This document shows positions 1 to 8,300 of a stretch of 43,083 nt of DNA, piece by piece. Below the pieces are notes generated by a model, which was not told the origin of the DNA, searched no databases, and was given only the letters and a program-made list of their open reading frames with translations. A program made the translations under genes and the position numbers. Positions within the stretch are counted from its first letter, which is position 1, and every line of letters begins with the position of its first letter. Where the stretch lies: contig DATMQA010000139.1 in the NCBI GenBank assembly GCA_035566895.1, forward strand, positions 1 through 43,083, given 5' to 3'. This stretch comes from DATMQA01 sp035566895 (GTDB taxonomy: Bacteria; Verrucomicrobiota; Verrucomicrobiia; Limisphaerales; UBA8199).

Positions 1-858
1 CATAGCATGCTGTTCTTCCGCTTTGCCAATACTGTGCTCGAACCGTTTTGGAACCGTTCTCACGTCGAAAGCGTGCAAATCACGATGGCGGAGGATTTCG
101 GAGTCCAGGGCCGCGGCGCGTTTTACGAGCAAGTCGGCACCGTTCGGGACGTGGTGCAGAACCACCTGTTCCAGGTGCTGGCCAATCTGGCGATGGAACC
201 ACCCATCCGCACGGACAGTGAATCCATTCGCGACGAAAAAGTGAAAGTTCTCAAGGCCATCTCACCGCTCGATCCGAAGAACCTGGTACGGGGCCAATTC
301 AAAGGTTATCGCAATGAACCTGGTGTGGCGCCTGATTCCAAGGTGGAAACGTTCGCAGCCCTTAAACTACACCTTGATTCCTGGCGTTGGCGAGGAGTTC
401 CCTTCTATATTCGCGCCGGGAAATGCCTCGCCGTTACTTGCACCGAAATCCTGGTGCGACTGCGCCTACCTCCAACGATGTTTAAGCACTACGACCTGGA
501 ATCCAACTACGTGCGGATGCGGATCAGCCCCGACGTTGTCCTGGCTTTCGGCTTCAATGTCACTTCTCCGGTAGAGGAATCCCAGAGCCTGTTGTCGGAA
601 CTGTTGGCGAGCCGACATCCCTGCGCTCAGGAGATGGATGCCTACGAACGAGTGCTCAGCGACGCGATGGCGGGCGATTCCACCTTGTTCGCCCGTGAGG
701 ACTATGTGGAGGAGGCATGGCGAATCGTGGATCCGGCGCTGAAGGCCAACACTCCGGTATATGAATACGAGCCGAATACCTGGGGACCGGTTGAGGTTGA
801 GCGTATCACCCCGCCAGGCGGTTGGCAAAATCCGTTGCTGAACAATAAAACCGAATGA
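1..858 (+). CDS. zwf: Glucose-6-phosphate 1-dehydrogenase, C-terminal part (cut by window start)
   Basis: This enzyme oxidises glucose 6-phosphate to 6-phosphogluconolactone with NAD(P)+, the first step of the oxidative pentose phosphate pathway, in the cytoplasm. The reading frame is open to base 1, so the start codon and the N-terminal Rossmann domain lie outside the window. About 285 residues of the usual ~500 are present. What remains matches the C-terminal G6PD domain: an RFANTVLEPFWNR block, then VQITMAEDFGVQGRGAFYE, the VRDVVQNHLFQVLANLAMEPP helix, and PFYIRAGKCL, which includes the substrate-contacting lysine region. The downstream sugar-phosphate isomerase gene is 33 bp away in the same direction, which fits a pentose phosphate operon. 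A Met codon at position 7 is internal, not a start. Confidence 0.95.
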   Translation, partial: HSMLFFRFANTVLEPFWNRSHVESVQITMAEDFGVQGRGAFYEQVGTVRDVVQNHLFQVLANLAMEPPIRTDSESIRDEKVKVLKAISPLDPKNLVRGQFKGYRNEPGVAPDSKVETFAALKLHLDSWRWRGVPFYIRAGKCLAVTCTEILVRLRLPPTMFKHYDLESNYVRMRISPDVVLAFGFNVTSPVEESQSLLSELLASRHPCAQEMDAYERVLSDAMAGDSTLFAREDYVEEAWRIVDPALKANTPVYEYEPNTWGPVEVERITPPGGWQNPLLNNKTE

Positions 859-861
859 ATC

Positions 862-875
862 CCGGCCCTTGCCGG
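862..875 (+). other. Small perfect hairpin between zwf and rpiB
   Basis: CCGGC and GCCGG form a 5-bp stem around a 4-base CCTT loop, directly before the AGGAGG ribosome binding site of the next gene. It has no T-tract, so it is more likely a processing or stability element than a terminator. Confidence 0.3.
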
Positions 876-891
876 TGAAAGGAGGAAGCTC

Positions 892-1335
892 GTGCGAATA
901 GGAATCGCTGCCGATCACGGCGGCTTTGAACTGAAGGAAAAGTTGGCGGCCCGGCTTCGCAGCGCGGGCCATGAGGTGATTGATTTCGGCGCTCACGAGC
1001 TGAAAGCGGACGATGATTATCCTGATTTTGTAATTCCGCTCGGCCAGGCGGTCGTCTCAGGAAAGGTGGACCGTGGCGTGGCGGTTTGTGGCAGCGGCGT
1101 CGGGGCATCGGTTTGTGCGAACAAAATCAAAGGCGTTCGCGCCTGTCTTATCGAAGATCATTTCTCAGCAAAACAAGGAGTTGAGGACGACAACCTCAAT
1201 ACAATTTGTTTGGGCGGACGCATCGAGGGACCGGAGTTGGCCTGGGACTTGGTCCAGGCATTTCTTGGAGCTGAATTCAGTCAGGCTCCGCGACACGTGC
1301 GTCGGCTGCGCAAGGTGGCAGCGCTCGAGCGCTAA
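892..1335 (+). CDS. rpiB: Ribose-5-phosphate isomerase B family (RpiB/LacA/LacB) sugar-phosphate isomerase
   Basis: The predicted role is interconversion of ribose 5-phosphate and ribulose 5-phosphate in the non-oxidative pentose phosphate pathway. The 147-residue length is normal for RpiB. The N-terminal AADHGG motif (D8, H9) and the CGSG active-site loop (C66, S68) are present, followed by a glycine-rich CLGGR segment. The position where many RpiB proteins have an EHNDAN-type motif carrying the ring-opening histidine reads VEDDNLN here. That places the protein in a divergent subclade, so the exact pentose or tetrose phosphate substrate is less certain. The start is GTG at 892, chosen because an AGGAGG Shine-Dalgarno lies at 880-885. 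Its position 33 bp after zwf supports a pentose phosphate role. Confidence 0.88.
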   Translation: MRIGIAADHGGFELKEKLAARLRSAGHEVIDFGAHELKADDDYPDFVIPLGQAVVSGKVDRGVAVCGSGVGASVCANKIKGVRACLIEDHFSAKQGVEDDNLNTICLGGRIEGPELAWDLVQAFLGAEFSQAPRHVRRLRKVAALER

Positions 1336-1372
1336 CACCCCCTCGGCTCCACCATCGCCTCTGGACAGCCGC

Positions 1373-2197
1373 TCACGCCGCCGGGGTGATGTCCAAAACA
1401 ATATCAAACCGCGCCGCCAATTCGCCGAGGCGCGATGCTTTGACCGGGACAAAATCCACCGTAACCAGGGCGCGGGCCTGTTCGTCGCCGATCCCCCGCC
1501 AGAGGCCGTCCTGCGCATTGCCCGGCTCGCCTTTGACAAAAAGCTGGGTGGTCCAGGGGTCCCGGCCCTTCAGCTTGAGTTTGAAATGGATATGAGGAGC
1601 GCGGCGACCAGGGTACGCCACCGGCCTAAGCGTGCGGAAGTAATACTCGCCCGTTGACCCCGTCAAAAACCGGCCGAACCCCTGGAAGTGGGAATCGTAC
1701 TGGCCCCGGTTTGAAGAGTCCGCAAGATAAATTCCATGGCTGTCCACGCTCCAGATTTCAACCGCCGCATTGCGAATCGGGTCCCCGCGCTTGTCGAGCA
1801 CCCGGCCGCTCAGATGCGTTACCTCGCCAACTGCCGGCGTAATCGAGTCGTTCACGATGAGCAAATCGTTATCGGTGTCCAGGGGCAGTTTGGGCGGATA
1901 GAACGGGCCTTCTTCCACCCACGGCGTCTTGCGCGCAAGTTCCTCGGCGAACGCGCCCGGTACCGCAAACAACGCGGCGCCCAGGCCGAGTCGGGCGAGA
2001 AAAGCGCGGCGCGAGCCGGAGGCGGGGCCGGAGCCGGCAGGCCTGTCTTCGGCGCGTGAGCCAGAGAGAGACCCCTCACCCCACCCTCTCCCCTGATGAA
2101 GGGGAGAGGGAGACCCACAGCCCGAGTCTCCGGGCGTGGTGGCAGTATCGAGACGCGCGGCGCCGGCGCTGGAAGGAACGATGGGATTTGTGTTCAT
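1373..2197 (-). CDS. Tat-exported intradiol ring-cleavage dioxygenase-like protein
   Basis: Resembles the beta subunit fold of protocatechuate 3,4-dioxygenase, which cleaves catecholic rings using non-haem Fe(III). The ligand set expected for this family is visible: a tyrosine in GIYLADSSN, a second in AYPGRRAPHIH, and both histidines of HIH. A twin-arginine signal (SRRAFLARLGLGAALFAVPGAFA, R63-R64) implies folded export with the metal bound. Such exported intradiol proteins are known in soil bacteria, but their substrates are mostly undefined. The 62 residues before the twin arginine are unusually long and low-complexity, and residues ~29-44 are encoded by a palindromic repeat. No Met lies between residue 1 and the signal, so the ATG at 2197 was kept. 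A later GTG or TTG start is possible. It is convergent with rpiB, with 37 bp between them. Confidence 0.8.
   Translation of the reverse strand: MNTNPIVPSSAGAARLDTATTPGDSGCGSPSPLHQGRGWGEGSLSGSRAEDRPAGSGPASGSRRAFLARLGLGAALFAVPGAFAEELARKTPWVEEGPFYPPKLPLDTDNDLLIVNDSITPAVGEVTHLSGRVLDKRGDPIRNAAVEIWSVDSHGIYLADSSNRGQYDSHFQGFGRFLTGSTGEYYFRTLRPVAYPGRRAPHIHFKLKLKGRDPWTTQLFVKGEPGNAQDGLWRGIGDEQARALVTVDFVPVKASRLGELAARFDIVLDITPAA
2084..2110. repeat. Palindromic repeat inside the dioxygenase reading frame
   Basis: CCCTCTCCCC (2084-2093) and GGGGAGAGGG (2101-2110) form a perfect 10-bp stem around a 7-base loop. This sequence type is a widespread bacterial intergenic palindrome, preceded here by a typical CCCCTCACCC. 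It lies in-frame in the N-terminal leader of the dioxygenase gene and encodes the SPSPLHQGRGWGEGSLS segment. Confidence 0.75.
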
Positions 2198-2279
2198 ATG
2201 GACAGGCAGTTACTTTTGTTTGAACCCGGTTGAGCGAATAGCATTGGCTACAACCTACAGAAACCGGATTAAGAGAACA

Positions 2280-2451
2280 TTAAGACCAGAATGAGTGTTT
2301 GTAAACTTCGGGGGCGAGACGCGCCATCAGGATTTGATCAGCCTCCGGGTCTGTCGTCCCTGGCGGGACTTTGCAAATCGCGATGGCGGGCTTACCCACC
2401 CTTGAAAGGCCTTGAAAGGGTGGGCTATTTTCAAACATCCCTTGCGGGATG
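2280..2451. repeat. REP/BIME-like element with two adjacent palindromes
   Basis: Two hairpins lie side by side. CCCACCCTT (2395-2403) pairs with AAGGGTGGG (2416-2424), and CATCCC (2436-2441) pairs with GGGATG (2446-2451) around a TTGC loop. Paired palindromes of this kind in a non-coding gap resemble the dispersed REP elements of Verrucomicrobiota genomes. An 85-codon open frame on the minus strand covers it but has no protein-like features. No associated transposase gene is present. The outer limits of the element are uncertain. Confidence 0.5.
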
Positions 2452-2466
2452 ACGACGCCTGGGATA

Positions 2467-2568
2467 ATGTTCGCGGCCGTTAAAATTGAAATTGTCCTGG
2501 CTGCCCTGGTCGTCCTCAACCTGGCCGGACTGAGCATCGCCGCCTACCGGATCATGAAGAAAAAATAG
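2467..2568 (+). CDS. Small single-pass membrane peptide, 33 residues (hypothetical)
   Basis: A short ATG-initiated frame encodes a peptide with one hydrophobic helix (VLAALVVLNLAGLSIAAY) and a basic C-terminus ending RIMKKK, the layout of a one-pass inner-membrane microprotein with its positive end in the cytoplasm. It lies between the palindromic element and the heptanucleotide array, upstream of the UPF0173 gene and in the same direction. No clear Shine-Dalgarno is visible, only a GGGA before the ATG. I do not recognise a family. The length alone could occur by chance, but the clean helix plus lysine tail makes translation plausible. Confidence 0.45.
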   Translation: MFAAVKIEIVLAALVVLNLAGLSIAAYRIMKKK

Positions 2569-2600
2569 GCCCGATTGCGCGATTGACCGGGGACCGGGAA

Positions 2601-2647
2601 AGCAGTAAGCAGTGAGCAGTAGTCAGTAATCAGTAATCAGTAATCAG
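2601..2647. repeat. Degenerate heptanucleotide array (CAGTAAT type), upstream copy
   Basis: About seven 7-bp units with consensus (A/T)NCAGTA run head to tail directly before the UPF0173 gene. The most regular units are ATCAGTA repeated at 2629-2647. The same unit type in the same orientation occurs after that gene. Confidence 0.85.
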
Positions 2648-2689
2648 AAGGCGGCAACCAGTAGCAGAGGGACATAGTGGAGAGGGATT

Positions 2690-3373
2690 ATGAAGGTGAC
2701 ATATTACGGACATTCCTGCTTCGCCGCGCAGCTCGCCCATCGAACACTGTTGTTCGATCCATTCATCACCGGCAACGAACTCGCCAAGGGCATCGACGTC
2801 AAGAAAATCCCGGCCGACTACATCTTAATCTCACACGGCCACGCCGACCACATGGCCGACGCCGGGGACATCGCCAAACGAACCGGCGCCACCATCGTGT
2901 CGAATTACGAAATCACCGTTTGGTTCGGCAAACGAGGTCTCCCAAAAAGTTATCCCCTCAACCACGGAGGCAGTCACCGGTTCGATTTTGGCCGCGTGAA
3001 ATTCGTCAACGCGATCCATTCCAGCGGTCTCCCCGATGGCAGCTATGGGGGGAATCCGGGCGGATTCGTCGTCGAGACCCCGGAGGGCGAATTCTATTAT
3101 TCCGGTGACACAGCCCTGACCCTGGACATGAAGCTCATTGGCGAGTCCCAGAAGCTCAAATTCGCGGCGTTGTGCATCGGTGACAATTTCACCATGGGCA
3201 TTGAGGACGCCATCCGTGCGGCGGAGTTTGTCCGTTGCGATGAAATCCTGGGATTGCATTATAACACCTTTCCACCGATCCAAATCAACACGGCCGAAGC
3301 AGTGGAGAAATTCAAGTGTGCACGAAAACACTTGCACCTGTTGCGGCCGGGGGAGTCGTGGGAAGTCGAGTAA
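2690..3373 (+). CDS. UPF0173 family metal-dependent hydrolase (metallo-beta-lactamase fold)
   Basis: A 227-residue cytoplasmic protein of the UPF0173/YtkL type. The N-terminus MKVTYYGHSCF and the zinc-binding HGHADH motif (H49, H51, D53, H54) are diagnostic. Further metal-ligand blocks follow: NAIHSSG near residue 110, YYSGDTALT near 140, and GLHYNTFPPI near 200. The length is typical. The family is widespread and the substrate is unknown. The start is ATG 2690. A weak GAGAGGGATT lies just upstream. The gene is framed on both sides by the same heptanucleotide array, and its TAA stop is the first part of the downstream array, so transcription continues into repeat DNA. Confidence 0.93.
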   Translation: MKVTYYGHSCFAAQLAHRTLLFDPFITGNELAKGIDVKKIPADYILISHGHADHMADAGDIAKRTGATIVSNYEITVWFGKRGLPKSYPLNHGGSHRFDFGRVKFVNAIHSSGLPDGSYGGNPGGFVVETPEGEFYYSGDTALTLDMKLIGESQKLKFAALCIGDNFTMGIEDAIRAAEFVRCDEILGLHYNTFPPIQINTAEAVEKFKCARKHLHLLRPGESWEVE

Positions 3374-3548
3374 CCAGTGACCAGGAACCAGTAATCAGTA
3401 ATCAGTAATCAGTAACCAGTAATCAGTAACCAGTAATCAGTAATCCAACAATCAGTAATCAGCGACGAGGAACCAGTAATCGGTAATCAGTAGTCAGTAA
3501 TCAGTAATCAGTGACCAGTAATCAGAAATTCAGAAATCAGTAATCAGT
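3371..3548. repeat. Degenerate heptanucleotide array (YCAGTAA type), downstream copy
   Basis: About 24 head-to-tail 7-bp units with consensus (T/C)CAGTAA fill the whole gap between the UPF0173 gene and the threonine dehydratase gene. Common variants are CCAGTGA, CCAGGAA, TCGGTAA and TCAGTAG. At least two units are 8 bp long (ATCAGTAA, TTCAGAAA), showing slippage. The array begins with the stop codon of the upstream gene and ends 7 bp before the next start codon. Confidence 0.92.
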
Positions 3549-3554
3549 TCCCTC

Positions 3555-4760
3555 ATGGCCGTCACTTTCGAAGACATCCAGGCCGCCGCCAAACGCATAG
3601 CGGGCAAGGTGGTCGAGTCCCCCTGCCCTTTCTCGCTCCCGCTTTCAGAAGCCACCGGGATGCGCATTTTCTGCAAGCTCGAGTATTTGCAGCGCACCGG
3701 CAGTTTCAAGGAACGCGGAGCGCTCAATGCCCTGCTTCTTTTCTCACCGGACCAGCAAAAGCGCGGCGCTATTGCCGCTTCGGCGGGCAACCATGCCCTG
3801 GGCGTCGCCTATCACGCCCGGTTGCTGGGCATCCCCGCCACCGTGGTCATGCCCCGCTTTGCGCCGCTGACCAAGGTGACCAATTGCCGCCGCCTCGGCG
3901 CCAAGGTAGTGCTCGAGGGCGCCAACATTGCCGAGGCTCGAACCCGGGCGGACCGCATCGCCGCCGAGCAAGGGCTTACCTACATCAACGGATTTGACGA
4001 CCCGGCCATCATTGCCGGCCAAGGCACCCTCGGTTTGGAAATCGCCGCGCAAGTGCCGGGCCTTGACGCCGTGCTCGTCCCGGTCGGCGGCGCCGGCTTG
4101 CTCGCGGGCATGGCCCTGGCCCTTAAAACTCTTAAACCACAAGTTCAAATTATCGGGGTCGAGCCTGAACGCGCCGCCAGCTTCACCGCGGCCCTGGCAG
4201 CGGGCAAACCCGTCCTCATCGAGATGAAACCCACCCTGGCTGATGGCCTCAGCGTGCCCAAAGTGGGTGAAAACGCGTACCAGCTCGCGCGGCAACTAGT
4301 GCAGCGCATGGTGCTCGTAGGCGAACAGGCTATTGCGCGAGCCGTCCTGCGGCTGATGGAATTGGAAAAAGCAGTCGTCGAAGGCGCCGGCGCCGCCCCC
4401 TTGGCAGCCTGTCTGGCCGGCCTGGTCCCCGAGCTAAAGGGAAAAACAGTTGTCCTGCCCCTCTGCGGCGGCAACATCGACTTGAACACCCTGGACCGCG
4501 TCATCGAGCGCGGCCTGGTCTCGGAAGGTCGCCTTTGCCGCTTCACCACGACCATCAGCGATCGACCCGGCGGTTTGGCGCGCTTCGCCGGCCTAATCGC
4601 GGAAGAAGGCGCCAGCATCATTGATATCACGCACGACCGCGCGTTCACAGATGATGACATCACCACCGTTGCAGTTCGCTGTGTCGTCGAAACCCGCGAT
4701 GTCGAGCACATCGCGGCGCTGCACGCACGCCTGAACCGCGAAGGGTTCCGTGTGGCCTAG
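3555..4760 (+). CDS. ilvA: Threonine ammonia-lyase (threonine dehydratase) with C-terminal ACT domain
   Basis: A PLP enzyme deaminating L-threonine to 2-oxobutanoate, the first committed step of isoleucine synthesis or part of threonine catabolism. The PLP lysine is K52 in GSFKERGA. SAGNHALGVA (77-86) and VGGAGLLAG (177-185) bind substrate and the cofactor phosphate. After residue ~325 a single ACT-like domain begins (RFTTTISDRPGGLARFAGLIAE), followed by the family's DITHDRAF segment. At 401 residues it matches the short, single-ACT form also found as TdcB-like or short IlvA enzymes, not the ~510-residue E. coli IlvA. The start is ATG 3555, immediately after the repeat array, and no Shine-Dalgarno is evident. 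No other branched-chain genes are adjacent. Confidence 0.93.
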   Translation: MAVTFEDIQAAAKRIAGKVVESPCPFSLPLSEATGMRIFCKLEYLQRTGSFKERGALNALLLFSPDQQKRGAIAASAGNHALGVAYHARLLGIPATVVMPRFAPLTKVTNCRRLGAKVVLEGANIAEARTRADRIAAEQGLTYINGFDDPAIIAGQGTLGLEIAAQVPGLDAVLVPVGGAGLLAGMALALKTLKPQVQIIGVEPERAASFTAALAAGKPVLIEMKPTLADGLSVPKVGENAYQLARQLVQRMVLVGEQAIARAVLRLMELEKAVVEGAGAAPLAACLAGLVPELKGKTVVLPLCGGNIDLNTLDRVIERGLVSEGRLCRFTTTISDRPGGLARFAGLIAEEGASIIDITHDRAFTDDDITTVAVRCVVETRDVEHIAALHARLNREGFRVA

Positions 4761-4771
4761 CCACGAGCAAA

Positions 4772-4807
4772 GGGTTAAATAGGTTAAAAGGGTTAAATGA
4801 GTTAAAT
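4772..4807. repeat. Four-unit 9-bp tandem repeat (GGGTTAAAT)
   Basis: GGGTTAAAT, AGGTTAAAA, GGGTTAAAT and GAGTTAAAT follow each other exactly, 12 bp after the threonine dehydratase stop codon. Two more units of the same family lie at 4899-4916. Confidence 0.85.
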
Positions 4808-4898
4808 CGAGGGGTGAAGGGAACTTGTGCCGATACAGCCCTTCTCCCGAAAACTTGGCCACAAAAAGGCACGAAAAACCACAAAAACGACAACCAAA

Positions 4899-4916
4899 AG
4901 GTTAAATAGGTTAAAA
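4899..4916. repeat. Second site of the 9-bp GGTTAAAT repeat
   Basis: AGGTTAAAT and AGGTTAAAA form two units with a degenerate third, ending just before the stop codon of the 52-residue membrane protein. The preceding A-rich stretch (~4860-4890) also looks like a decayed short-period repeat. Confidence 0.7.
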
Positions 4917-4922
4917 GGGTTT

Positions 4923-5081
4923 TCAGCCCGGCGGCAGGTCCTCTTCTTCTCCCGGCTTGTGCACCAGTGTCCGCCCTTCGGTCCGCACACCAGTGCCGCC
5001 CCTGTATTTAATGAAAAGGTAAAAGGCGCAAAGGATGATAAACAGGATTACCAGTGCCGGAATCAACCAAACGTGCAACAT
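4923..5081 (-). CDS. Small membrane protein, 52 residues (hypothetical)
   Basis: The frame starts at ATG 5081 behind a good Shine-Dalgarno (GAGGTGAAG, 7 bp spacing). It encodes an N-terminal hydrophobic helix of about 20 residues (WLIPALVILFIILCAFYLFI), a basic KYRGG boundary, and a soluble acidic tail ending EEEDLPPG. The predicted topology is N-out, with the tail in the cytoplasm. The Shine-Dalgarno, the clean helix and the charge pattern support a real gene despite its length. It is not a named family I can identify. It is the first gene downstream of the large CheB/CheR kinase on the same strand, about 290 bp after it, so readthrough is possible. Confidence 0.65.
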   Translation of the reverse strand: MLHVWLIPALVILFIILCAFYLFIKYRGGTGVRTEGRTLVHKPGEEEDLPPG

Positions 5082-5374
5082 AGTTCTTCACCTCGACTTT
5101 CGTTTTGGCAGGCGCGGCCGGCCGGTGTTGTAGCTTGCCTCGTCCCAAATGGGCGAAGTTCGACGCAGCGGGTTTGAGTTTCCGCTGCCGCTGGGCAGTT
5201 TTAATGTCACCCGCCTCATAACTTCGTGCGAATTTAAACCGTGGGCCTGCCCACTGCCTCTTCACTTTCGCACAACCTGGGCCGCGAGCAAAGCTGTTCC
5301 GGGGCATATTCCGGGCACCAGCCGAACCCGGAAAGGTTGCCTGCGCTTATCCACTTGAGACTGGCGGTGCAACA
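5082..5374. other. Intergenic region with no recognisable gene
   Basis: This gap of about 290 bp lies between the stop of the CheB/CheR kinase and the start of the 52-residue protein. A 99-codon minus-strand frame crosses it but has no signal, domain or Shine-Dalgarno and overlaps the better-supported small gene. I see no strong hairpin with a T-tract. Confidence 0.4.
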
Positions 5375-8300
5375 TTACTTTGGCGATGGCGTGGGTTCCG
5401 CCTTGCGCAACTGAATCCAGAACCTGGAGCCTTTGCCGGGCTCGGACTCCAGCCCCATTTGTCCGCCCATCCGCTCCACCGCCTTGCGGGCAATCGTCAG
5501 CCCCAGCCCCGTCCCTTCGTATTCGCAGGCCGGCCGGATCCGCTCGAACAGACGGAAGATGCGCTCCCGGTCTTTCGGGTCAATGCCGATGCCGTTGTCT
5601 TCCACCCAGATACGCACGGTTTGTGAAGGGGAGTCCTGGCGTGGTGGTGTGGTGGCCGGCGGACCTCCCAGGTCGGGTTGTTCCTCTGCCAAGGATATCT
5701 GCCCATCAAGAAGAGAGCTTCTCCCATCGAACGCGCCCGCGGTGACCAACTCAGCCCGGATGGTGACATGAGGCTGGACGCCCGGCGGAACAAACTTAAC
5801 CGCGTTGCTCAGCAGGTTCGAGAAGCACTGGGTGAGCCAGGCCTGGTTGCCCAGGACAGCGGGGAGGGTTTCCTTGATTTCTATCAGCGCCTTGGGTGGC
5901 TGCAACTCCGGATAAGCATCCAGCAGGTCGCTCACCAAACGCTTCAAATCCACCGGCTGGATCGGCACCTGGGCCCGCACGATTTTGGCGTAACCAAGGA
6001 CATCCTGGATCAAGCGGTCCAGCCGCTGAGCGGAGCGCTCGATGCGCTCGAGAAAATCGAAAGCGCCGGGGTCCATCTTGTCCTTGTATCGGGTCAGGAG
6101 TATGTGAGCGAAACCCTGCATCGAGCGCAGCGGCGCGCGCATATCGTGCGAGATGCTGTAAGAAAAGGCTTCCAGCTCGCCGACGGTTTCCCGGAGCCTG
6201 AGGGTGCGATTCTGGATTTTCCTCTCCAATTCTTCGTTGGATTTCTGCAGTTTGGCCTGCACTTCGCGCAGCAGTTGCGTCTGCCTGGTGTCGGTGATGT
6301 CGTCGATGGCGAGGAGGACCAGGCCGTTTTTCCCGCCGCTTTCGAGACGGCGGGCGTTCAGCAGCATGGTGCGGCGCCCGAGCCCTTCGAAATCGTGAGA
6401 GACCTCGAAATCATCGAAGGAGCTGTTCCGGGCCAGAACTTCCCCCAGTAACTGCCGCAGCCCGGGTATGTTCCATTGGCCGTTGCCCAGTTCAAAAACA
6501 AAGCGTCCTTCGGTTTCGCCGGGTACGGCCTTGAATTGTTTGAAGAAGGCCGCGTTAGCGGTGCTGACACATAAGTCTTCGGTAAGAACCAGCAGCGGAG
6601 CGCGGATGGTCCGTAAGATCGCCTGCGCATAGTCGCGCGCGGCCTCGATCTCCCGCGCGCCGCGTTTGAGGGCGTCAATATCCACCAGCACCAGCACCGC
6701 GCCATCGATCTTCTTGTCCAGGGTCAGGTAAGGGCGCGCGCGCAGGGAGTACCAGCGGCCGTTCTTGTCCTGCACTTCCTGCTCGCGCTCGGCCATGGTG
6801 TCGATGACCTCCCGCAGCAACTGTTCGAGGTCGGGCAGCTCGAGATTGTGCCGGACGTTGCTCAATGGGCGGCCCAGGTCGGTGGCCAGCAGGTTGAACA
6901 ATTTCTGGGCGGGCGGAGTGAAGCGGCGAATCACCAGGTCGCGGGTGAGCACAAGGATCGCCAGGCTCACGCTGGCATGGAGATTCTGCAGGTCCGCATT
7001 GGAGCGGTTCAGCTCGGCATTACGAAACGCCATCTCGTCATTGACGGTGGTCAATTCTTCGTTGGTGGATTCGAGCTCTTCTTTGGAAGTTTCCAGCTCC
7101 TCATTGATGCTTTGAAGTTCCTCATTGGCGGAGGTGACTTCCTCGTTGGAGGACTGGAGCTCTTCGTTGGCCGCCTCGTATTGTTCCTGGATGGATTGGA
7201 GGTAATCGCGCGTCTCCGCCAGCTCGCGTTCCAACGCGGCGAGCCGGGTGCCCTTGGCAGCAGGTTTGGATTCTACCGAAGAGATCGAAACGAGCGAAGG
7301 GGAAGACGCTTTGCCCGGTTCCCGGCGGTTGCTTCTTTGAGGCTGCTCGCCGGAAAGCTCAAAAAAAATCAAACAGCATTGCTCCTTGAGGTGGACCAGC
7401 GGAACCACTTCAAAGTTAACGGCCTGCTTGCCGCCGTTCTGGACCACCGGCACCGCTTCCCGGCGCACGGGTTTGTTTTCCTTCCTGGCCTTCTTGAGCG
7501 CCGCGCGCAGCGGCAGCATCAAGCCTTCCCGCGCCATCTTCAGCACATCAAATGTGGCGCCACCGGAAGGCGGCCGCAAAAACGGGCTGGTCTCCCCGCG
7601 AAACTGGACGATCTGAGAGTGCGCGTTGACCAGCACGCCCGCAGGAGAAAAACGCGTCAGGGTCACGCGGTCGGCCTCGCGCTGCACATCCAGGTGCGCC
7701 TGGAATCCTTCCGGCGCCCCGGTCCGCGCGGGAAGGTGAACCGCTCTTCTTTCTGCCGGGTGTTGGGGAGCAAAGTGACTTTGGGGAGTCACTCCCGTCT
7801 TTCTGGAGAATATTTTATGTTTTCGATCCACCGGCTCGAAGAGCTCCTCGAATCCGCCAATCGTTTCGGACTCGCCCAGGAACAAAAATCCCTCCGGCTG
7901 GAGCGCGTAATGGAATGAGGGGAGGATTTTTTTCTGCAAGCTCGGTTCGAGGTAGATGAGCAGGTTGCGGCAACTGATCAGGTCCATGCGGGAGAAAGGG
8001 GGATCGGCCAGAACGTCCTGCCGGGCGAAGACTACCATCTCGCGCAGCGCCTTGCTGACGCGGTAGCCCCCGTCCTCCTCCACAAAGGACCGCCGCAACT
8101 GTTCCGGGGAGAGGTTCTGGACCTGGTTCCTGGCGTAAAAGCCGGCCCGTCCCTTCTCCAGCAAGGCCTCGTTGACGTCGGTGGCGAAAAGCTGGAACTT
8201 GCGCTGGTGGCCGGCCTGCTCGGCGAATTGCACGAAGGACATAGCCAGGGAATAGGCTTCCTGGCCGGTGGAACAGCCCAGGACCCAGCCGCGCAGCGCT

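Noticed and set aside
2601..3548. CRISPR array
   Set aside because: Units are 7 bp without unique spacers and no cas gene is present. These are degenerate tandem repeats.
6848..7918. Long plus-strand frame of about 356 codons opposite the CheB/CheR kinase
   Set aside because: It is antisense to a gene with clear domains and its composition follows the coiled-coil codons of that gene. No signal or domain is seen.
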